Of a stretch of DNA of 64,000 nt, positions 59,229 through 64,000 are shown one piece after another (within the stretch, counting starts at the first letter, position 1; each line of letters starts with the position of its first letter). The stretch covers positions 62,001 to 126,000 of the forward strand of contig CACEAP010000001.1 of assembly GCA_902557645.1 (NCBI GenBank), given 5' to 3'. Source of the DNA: an uncultured SAR86 cluster bacterium (GTDB lineage: Bacteria; Pseudomonadota; Gammaproteobacteria; Magnimaribacterales; D2472). The notes below the pieces were generated by a model, which saw only the letters and a list, made by a program, of their open reading frames with translations, was not told the DNA's origin and ran no database searches. A program made the translations under genes and the position numbers.

Positions 59229-59315
59229 GCCCGGGTGGTGGAATTGGTAGACACAAGGGACTTAAAATCCCTCGCCAGCAATGGCGTGCCGGTTCAAGTC
59301 CGGCTCCGGGTACCA
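59229..59315 (+). tRNA. tRNA-Leu (anticodon TAA)
   Basis: 87 bases with encoded CCA and a long variable arm, as expected for leucine. Acceptor GCCCGGG pairs with TCCGGGT (one G-T pair at each end), anticodon loop CTTAAAA with TAA at 59263-59265, stem AGGGA/TCCCT, T-arm GCCGGTTCAAGTCCGGC, discriminator A. Matches E. coli leuZ in type and position. Confidence 0.97.
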
Positions 59316-59334
59316 TATTTTTTGTATATGCGCT

Positions 59335-59340
59335 TATAAT
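59335..59340 (+). promoter_or_regulatory. Candidate -10 box for the polysaccharide locus
   Basis: Perfect TATAAT 30 bases before the wzz ATG, just after tRNA-Leu. The -35 position falls at the tRNA 3' end and is a poor match. Confidence 0.35.
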
Positions 59341-59369
59341 GACTATATATATACTAATTAGTTAAATAT

Positions 59370-60302
59370 ATGAATACAGAGAGCATAAAACAAGAAATAG
59401 ACTTTTTTGAGTTATATAAAATATTGATTAAAAAAAAATATTTTATTGCCATAATCACAACTCTATTTGCAGCAGTTTCGATACTTTATTCTTTATCATT
59501 GACAAATTACTATCAGTCTTCTGCTGTTATAAAGGTCGCAAACAGCGATAATCCTTCATCAATATCTTCGGCTATTTCTCAGTATAGCGGCCTGGCTTCT
59601 ATGGCTGGGATATCAGTCCCATCTAGTGGTGCAGACAGCAAAGCAGATATAGTAATAGCAACAATTAAATCTAGAGATTTTTTTAAACACCTTTTATCCT
59701 TTGAAAATATGCTTCAAGAGATTCTTGCCGCTGATGGATTTATTCCTAAAACAGGCAAAACTATTTATGACCCCAAATTATTCGATGAAAAAAATAATAA
59801 ATGGATTAGACCTCCCGATGACTTCAAATCGACTAAACCATCATATCTTGAAGCCCATAAGGAGTATATCGACAATATCTTATCAATATCTCAAGATAAA
59901 AAGAGTGGTTTTATTTACATTTCTGCAGAACACCCGTCACCTATATTTGCTAATAAATTATTAACAATAATTATCTATGAAATTAATAAAACAATGAGAA
60001 CTAAAGAATTAACTAATTCCGATGCAGCGATTAATTATTTAACTAGCCTAAGTTCTTCAACGACCATTAGTGATATCAAACAGTCAATTAATCAAATACT
60101 TGAAAATCAGATTCAAACCAAAATGCTAGCAACTGTAAATGAAGATTATATTATCAGTATTGTTGATTCTCCATTTGTACCTGAAAAAAAATCTAAACCT
60201 AGCAGGTCTTCTATTGTTATTTTTGGAACACTAATGGGATTTATTATTTCGATCTTAATAGCTCTTGTTAATAATGCCAATATATATAGCAGAATTAGAT
60301 AA
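59370..60302 (+). CDS. Wzz-type chain-length determinant protein
   Basis: Inner-membrane polysaccharide co-polymerase. 310 residues. TM1 at about 30-52 (KYFIAIITTLFAAVSILYSL), a large periplasmic helical domain, and TM2 at about 284-303 (IVIFGTLMGFIISILIALV) preceded by the proline-rich PFVPEKKSKPSRS typical of Wzz. No C-terminal kinase domain, so O-antigen type rather than BY-kinase fusion. Ser/Gly-rich stretch at residues 60-95. ATG start; first gene after the tRNA pair. Confidence 0.9.
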   Translation: MNTESIKQEIDFFELYKILIKKKYFIAIITTLFAAVSILYSLSLTNYYQSSAVIKVANSDNPSSISSAISQYSGLASMAGISVPSSGADSKADIVIATIKSRDFFKHLLSFENMLQEILAADGFIPKTGKTIYDPKLFDEKNNKWIRPPDDFKSTKPSYLEAHKEYIDNILSISQDKKSGFIYISAEHPSPIFANKLLTIIIYEINKTMRTKELTNSDAAINYLTSLSSSTTISDIKQSINQILENQIQTKMLATVNEDYIISIVDSPFVPEKKSKPSRSSIVIFGTLMGFIISILIALVNNANIYSRIR

Positions 60303-60311
60303 ATAATTAAC

Positions 60312-61487
60312 ATGGACAAATTGAACATAACAATTGTAGGTATAGGGTATGTTGGAATGTCTCTATCAGTTCTTTTATCTCAAGAGCATAACGTAGTGGC
60401 GCATGATATTGATGAAAAGAAAGTATTAAAAGTAAATAATAAGGAATCAACCTGTGCTGACATAGATATTGAAAATTATCTAAAAGAAAAAGAGTTATCT
60501 CTTTTTGCAACATTAGATAGCAAAGAGGCTTTTGCAGATGCTCAAATTATAATAATTGCTACTCCAACTGATTACAATACTGATACCAATTACTTTAATA
60601 CTTCATCTGTTGACTCTGTAGTAGATTCAGCTCTCAAATTTAATAACAATGCACTTATTGTTATTAAGTCTACAATTCCAGTTGGCCATACCGAGAATCT
60701 CAGAAAAAAATTTAATACCAATAGAATTATTTTTTCACCAGAATTTTTAAGAGAAGGTCAGGCTCTCAAAGATAATCTTTATCCTTCTCGGATTATTGTT
60801 GGAGGTTATGATGAACAAGGAATGCATTTTGCAAATATTCTACTTAAAGCTTCATTGAAAAATGATACTACTCTTTTATTTATGAGTCCTACAGAAGCTG
60901 AGGCTACTAAACTATTTTCAAATACATATTTAGCAATGAGGGTTGCTTTTTTTAATGAGCTAGATACTTACGCTATATCTAAAAATCTTGACTCTAAAGA
61001 TATAATAAATGGCGTATGTCTTGATGAAAGAATTGGAAGTAAATACAATAATCCTTCTTTTGGATATGGAGGATACTGCCTCCCCAAAGACACAAAACAA
61101 CTTTTATCAAATTATGACAAAGTACCTCAAAATCTAATTAAAGCTATAGTTACTTCAAACGAAACTCGAAAAGATTTTATAGCAAACGATATTATTAAAA
61201 ATAAGCCTAAAACGGTTGGTATATTCAGACTGGTTATGAAAGGAGCTTCTGACAACTACAGATCTTCTGCAATTCAAGAAATAATAAAAATTATTCTAGA
61301 CAAAAATATTTCAGTGATAATATATGAGCCTTTATGCAATGAAAATTTTTTTATCGGATGTGAGGTCATTAATAATCTTAATAATTTTAAACTTCAGTCA
61401 GATATTATTGTTGCAAATAGAATGAGTAATGAGATAAGCGATTTTTCAAATAAAATTTATTCCAGAGACATATTTAATGAGAATTGA
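60312..61487 (+). CDS. ugd: UDP-glucose 6-dehydrogenase
   Basis: Four-electron oxidation of UDP-glucose to UDP-glucuronate with NAD. 391 residues. IVGIGYVGMSLSVLL dinucleotide loop, VIKSTIPVGHTENL, FSPEFLREGQAL, catalytic Cys (about 256) in FGYGGYCLPKDTKQLL, and C-terminal KGASDNYRSSAIQ. The body and C-terminus follow E. coli Ugd closely. ATG start, 9 bases after wzz. Supplies an acidic sugar nucleotide for the locus. Confidence 0.96.
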   Translation: MDKLNITIVGIGYVGMSLSVLLSQEHNVVAHDIDEKKVLKVNNKESTCADIDIENYLKEKELSLFATLDSKEAFADAQIIIIATPTDYNTDTNYFNTSSVDSVVDSALKFNNNALIVIKSTIPVGHTENLRKKFNTNRIIFSPEFLREGQALKDNLYPSRIIVGGYDEQGMHFANILLKASLKNDTTLLFMSPTEAEATKLFSNTYLAMRVAFFNELDTYAISKNLDSKDIINGVCLDERIGSKYNNPSFGYGGYCLPKDTKQLLSNYDKVPQNLIKAIVTSNETRKDFIANDIIKNKPKTVGIFRLVMKGASDNYRSSAIQEIIKIILDKNISVIIYEPLCNENFFIGCEVINNLNNFKLQSDIIVANRMSNEISDFSNKIYSRDIFNEN

Positions 61488-61505
61488 TAAAAAAGGAGAT
61501 ATAAA

Positions 61506-62900
61506 TTGAAAGTTTGTTCTGTAATTTTAGCTGGCGGCTCCGGATCAAGATTATGGCCAGCTTCAAGATCAATGAGGCCTAAACAATTTCTTCCAATCTT
61601 AAGCGATTTGACCATGCTTCAGTCAACCATTAAAAGGCTAGAACCTCTAAAATTAGATTCATCTATAATTATTTGCAATGAAGAGCATAGATTTTTTGTT
61701 GCAGAACAATTAGCACAAATTAACCATACTGCAAATATTATAATTGAGCCAGAAGGAAGAAATACCGCTCCAGCTATAGCCTTAGCTGCTCATGAATGCG
61801 ATGAGGGCACCTTGATATTAGTCTCTTCAGCTGATCATAATATAAAAGATGAAATTTCATTTACGGACTCTATTAAATCAGCTTATGACTTAGCTAACTC
61901 AGGAAAATTTGTTACTTTTGGAATAGTTCCAGATAAACCACATACAGGATATGGTTATATAAAAAAAGGCAAAACTTGTGCACCAGGGTTTAAGGTCGAA
62001 GAATTTGTTGAAAAGCCAAATTTAGAAACTGCAAAAGAGTATTTAGATTCAAAGGAATTCTGCTGGAACAGCGGCATTTTTCTCTTTGAATCAAAAAATT
62101 ATTTAAATGAACTTAAGAGCTTTAGACCAGACATATCAAAAGTCTGTGAGGAAGCAGTGAAAGGAAGAACCTCAGATCATAATTTTACTAGAATTAATGA
62201 TGAAGTTTTTTTAACATGTCCAAGCGATTCGATTGATTATGCAGTTATGGAAAAGACTAAAAATGCTGTTGTTATTCCTGTAAGTGTGGGTTGGAGCGAT
62301 ATAGGCTCTTGGGCATCTTTGTGGGAAAATAAAATAAAAGATATAGATAATAACTATATTGAAGGTGATGTAATAACTAAACAAGTTAAGGATTCTTTAG
62401 TTATATCAGAAGATAGGTTAGTAACCTTATTTGGAGTTGAGGATTTAATTGTTGTTGCAACAAAAGATTCAATTCTTATTACAAGGAAAGACAAATCTGA
62501 GGAGGTGAAAGCTATCTCAGAAGAGCTTAAAATTAAAAATAGAACTGAACATCTGCTAAATCGTGAAGTATACAGACCCTGGGGCAAATATGACTCTATT
62601 GATAATGGTAACTGCTTTCAGGTAAAAAGAATAACCGTTAAGCCTGGTGAAAAATTAAGCATTCAAAGACATCAATATAGATCAGAGCATTGGATTGTAG
62701 TAGAAGGTAGAGCAAGTGTAACGAAGAATGATGAGGTGATAGATCTCGATGCTAATCAATCTACTTATATTCCAGTGGGGATGATACATGCCCTTGAGAA
62801 TAAAGAAGAAAAAGATTTAGTTCTTATTGAAATACAGACAGGTACTTATTTTGGAGAAGATGATATAGAAAGATTTGAAGATATATATGGAAGAACCTAG
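61506..62900 (+). CDS. manC: Mannose-1-phosphate guanylyltransferase/mannose-6-phosphate isomerase
   Basis: Bifunctional type II PMI-GMP. 464 residues. Pyrophosphorylase motif AGGSGSRLWPASR at residues 9-21, FVEKPNLETAKEYL, VSVGWSDIGSWASLW; cupin isomerase domain at about 355-460 with RPWGKYDSID, GEKLSIQRHQYRSEHW and YIPVGMIHALEN. TTG start (61506) fixed by AAGGAG 7 bases upstream. Uses the product of algC and gives GDP-mannose for gmd/fcl. Confidence 0.96.
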   Translation: MKVCSVILAGGSGSRLWPASRSMRPKQFLPILSDLTMLQSTIKRLEPLKLDSSIIICNEEHRFFVAEQLAQINHTANIIIEPEGRNTAPAIALAAHECDEGTLILVSSADHNIKDEISFTDSIKSAYDLANSGKFVTFGIVPDKPHTGYGYIKKGKTCAPGFKVEEFVEKPNLETAKEYLDSKEFCWNSGIFLFESKNYLNELKSFRPDISKVCEEAVKGRTSDHNFTRINDEVFLTCPSDSIDYAVMEKTKNAVVIPVSVGWSDIGSWASLWENKIKDIDNNYIEGDVITKQVKDSLVISEDRLVTLFGVEDLIVVATKDSILITRKDKSEEVKAISEELKIKNRTEHLLNREVYRPWGKYDSIDNGNCFQVKRITVKPGEKLSIQRHQYRSEHWIVVEGRASVTKNDEVIDLDANQSTYIPVGMIHALENKEEKDLVLIEIQTGTYFGEDDIERFEDIYGRT

Positions 62901-62947
62901 TAAAATAAAAGCAACCTTAATTATTTAAATACTTAACTTTGAATTTA

Positions 62948-63916
62948 ATGGAAAAAAATAAAAAAATTTTTGTTGCTGGTCATAATGGTATGGTTGGTTC
63001 TGCCATTGTAAGAGAGCTCAAAACCCAAGGTTATTTCAATATTATCACAGCTTCACATTCTGAATTAGATCTTATTAACCAAGAGGCTGTAAAAAATTTT
63101 TTTCAAAAAGAAAATCCTGATCAGGTATATCTTGCTGCTGCAATTGCTGGAGGTATTCATGCCAACAACAATCTGCCAGCACAGTTTATATATGAAAATA
63201 CAATGATACAAAGTAATGTTGTTCATCAGTCTTGGTTAAGCGGAGTAAAAAAACTTTTATTTATGGGCTCAAGTTGTATTTATCCAAAGTTAGCAAACCA
63301 ACCTATGGCAGAAGATGCTCTTTTAAGTGGTCCTTTAGAATTAAGTAATGAGCCATATGCTGTAGCAAAGATAGCTGGTATCAAGCTTTGTGAAAGCTAT
63401 AATCGCCAATATGGTGAGAGTTATAAGATAGATTACAGATCTATTATGCCAACAAATCTCTATGGTACTGGCGATAAATATCATCCTGAAAATAGCCATG
63501 TAATTCCTGCATTAATAAGACGTTTTCATGAAGCAAAAGTGCAAAATTTACCATATGTAGTAATTTGGGGCACGGGAAAGCCAATGCGCGAATTTTTATA
63601 TGTCGATGACCTAGCATCTGCATCTGTCCATATTATGAATATTGAACCTAGTCTATATTTTGATAAAGTTGAGCCACAAAAAAGCCATATTAATGTTGGT
63701 AGTGGTATTGATATAACAATCAAAGATCTTGCTCACATCATATCTAAGATTGTTGGATTTCAGGGCTATATAGAGTTTGATGAAAGCAAACTTGACGGCA
63801 CGCCAAGAAAATTAATGGATAGTTCGTTAATTAGATCACTTGGATGGGAGCCCAAAGTAGATTTCACTGATGGTCTTAAATATGCATATGAAGATTTTAA
63901 AAAAAATTATACATAA
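62948..63916 (+). CDS. fcl: GDP-L-fucose synthase
   Basis: Epimerase-reductase converting GDP-4-keto-6-deoxymannose to GDP-L-fucose with NADPH. 322 residues from ATG 62948 (TTG 62939 possible). NADP loop [24 protein letters not shown] with the catalytic Ser, Y-x3-K in [46 protein letters not shown] and [15 protein letters not shown]. Unlike many loci, it precedes gmd. Confidence 0.96.
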   Translation: MEKNKKIFVAGHNGMVGSAIVRELKTQGYFNIITASHSELDLINQEAVKNFFQKENPDQVYLAAAIAGGIHANNNLPAQFIYENTMIQSNVVHQSWLSGVKKLLFMGSSCIYPKLANQPMAEDALLSGPLELSNEPYAVAKIAGIKLCESYNRQYGESYKIDYRSIMPTNLYGTGDKYHPENSHVIPALIRRFHEAKVQNLPYVVIWGTGKPMREFLYVDDLASASVHIMNIEPSLYFDKVEPQKSHINVGSGIDITIKDLAHIISKIVGFQGYIEFDESKLDGTPRKLMDSSLIRSLGWEPKVDFTDGLKYAYEDFKKNYT

Positions 63917-63953
63917 AATAAGAGCTAACAAATATTAACTATTGAGATAAATT

Positions 63954-64000
63954 ATGAGTAGAGAAAAAGTTGCATTAATCACTGGTATTACTGGCCAAGA
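63954..64000 (+). CDS. gmd: GDP-mannose 4,6-dehydratase, start only
   Basis: Only 15 codons are inside the window: MSREKVALITGITGQ, the NADP-binding start of Gmd (E. coli MSKVALITGVTGQDG). ATG start with GAGA about 7 bases upstream. Position after fcl supports the call; the gene continues beyond base 64000. Confidence 0.85.
   Translation, partial: MSREKVALITGITGQ

Overview
The window reads as a stretch of chromosome from a small, AT-rich (by eye about one third G+C), densely packed marine-type gammaproteobacterium. Gene order supports this: scpA-scpB-rluB, ubiG next to a HAD phosphatase and a YciK-like SDR, gyrA-serC-pheA-hisC-tyrA-aroA-cmk-rpsA-ihfB, nrdR-ribD-ribBA-ribH-nusB, algC-slmA, miaA-hflK-hflC-purA and uvrC-pgsA-tRNA-Cys-tRNA-Leu are all gammaproteobacterial blocks, many closest to the Pseudomonas arrangement. 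Low G+C, one-base to 30-base gene overlaps, frequent TTG/GTG starts and genes missing from otherwise conserved blocks (hfq, hflX, ribE, argB, lapAB, pil genes) suggest genome streamlining; a SAR86-like lineage is my best guess, but this is inference from layout, not a phylogeny.

Layout. 1-7.5 kb: 3' end of gltB, aroK-aroB (shikimate pathway), mrcA (PBP1a), slmA (nucleoid occlusion) and algC (phosphomannomutase). 7.6-14.3 kb: ilvE followed by an envelope-glycan block (GT4 glycosyltransferase, two SAM methyltransferases, an alpha/alpha-toroid protein with QW-like repeats, an LpxL-type acyltransferase, waaA). 14.3-18.8 kb: glnK, miaA (no ordinary start codon), hflK, hflC, purA. 18.8-24.2 kb, minus strand: nth-glyA-nrdR-ribD-ribBX-ribH-nusB. 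24.2-27.1 kb: a small unknown gene, a thiolase, thiL, pgpA. 27.1-36.6 kb, minus strand: aroG, then a DnaT-like protein with two tandem DnaT domains and a lambda P-like helicase loader, then an RND efflux pump with an unusually short adaptor, then xseB-ispA-dxs. 36.8-39.5 kb: scpA, scpB, rluB, an AlkA-type glycosylase. 39.5-41.5 kb, minus strand: SDR, HAD phosphatase, ubiG. 41.7-44.5 kb: the three-gene proton-translocating transhydrogenase. 44.5-59.1 kb: a long co-directional run from gyrA to pgsA that contains the whole late aromatic amino-acid pathway. 59.1-64 kb: tRNA-Cys, tRNA-Leu, then a surface-polysaccharide locus (wzz, ugd, manC, fcl, start of gmd).

How the genes connect: aroG, aroB, aroK, aroA, pheA, tyrA and hisC give most of the route to phenylalanine and tyrosine. 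algC supplies mannose-1-phosphate (and glucose-1-phosphate), manC turns the former into GDP-mannose, and gmd-fcl convert that to GDP-L-fucose, while ugd supplies UDP-glucuronate; wzz would set chain length. dxs and ispA make farnesyl diphosphate, ubiG works on ubiquinone. The most unusual item is the two-gene unit at 34191-35550: a phage-type replicative helicase loader (lambda P-like) together with a double-domain DnaT-like partner, sitting in a housekeeping context with no other phage genes.

No stretch longer than 300 bases lacks a gene; the largest gaps are 36604-36799, 41540-41691 and 3005-3124. I see no insertion sequence, CRISPR array, rRNA gene, riboswitch or recognisable replication origin.
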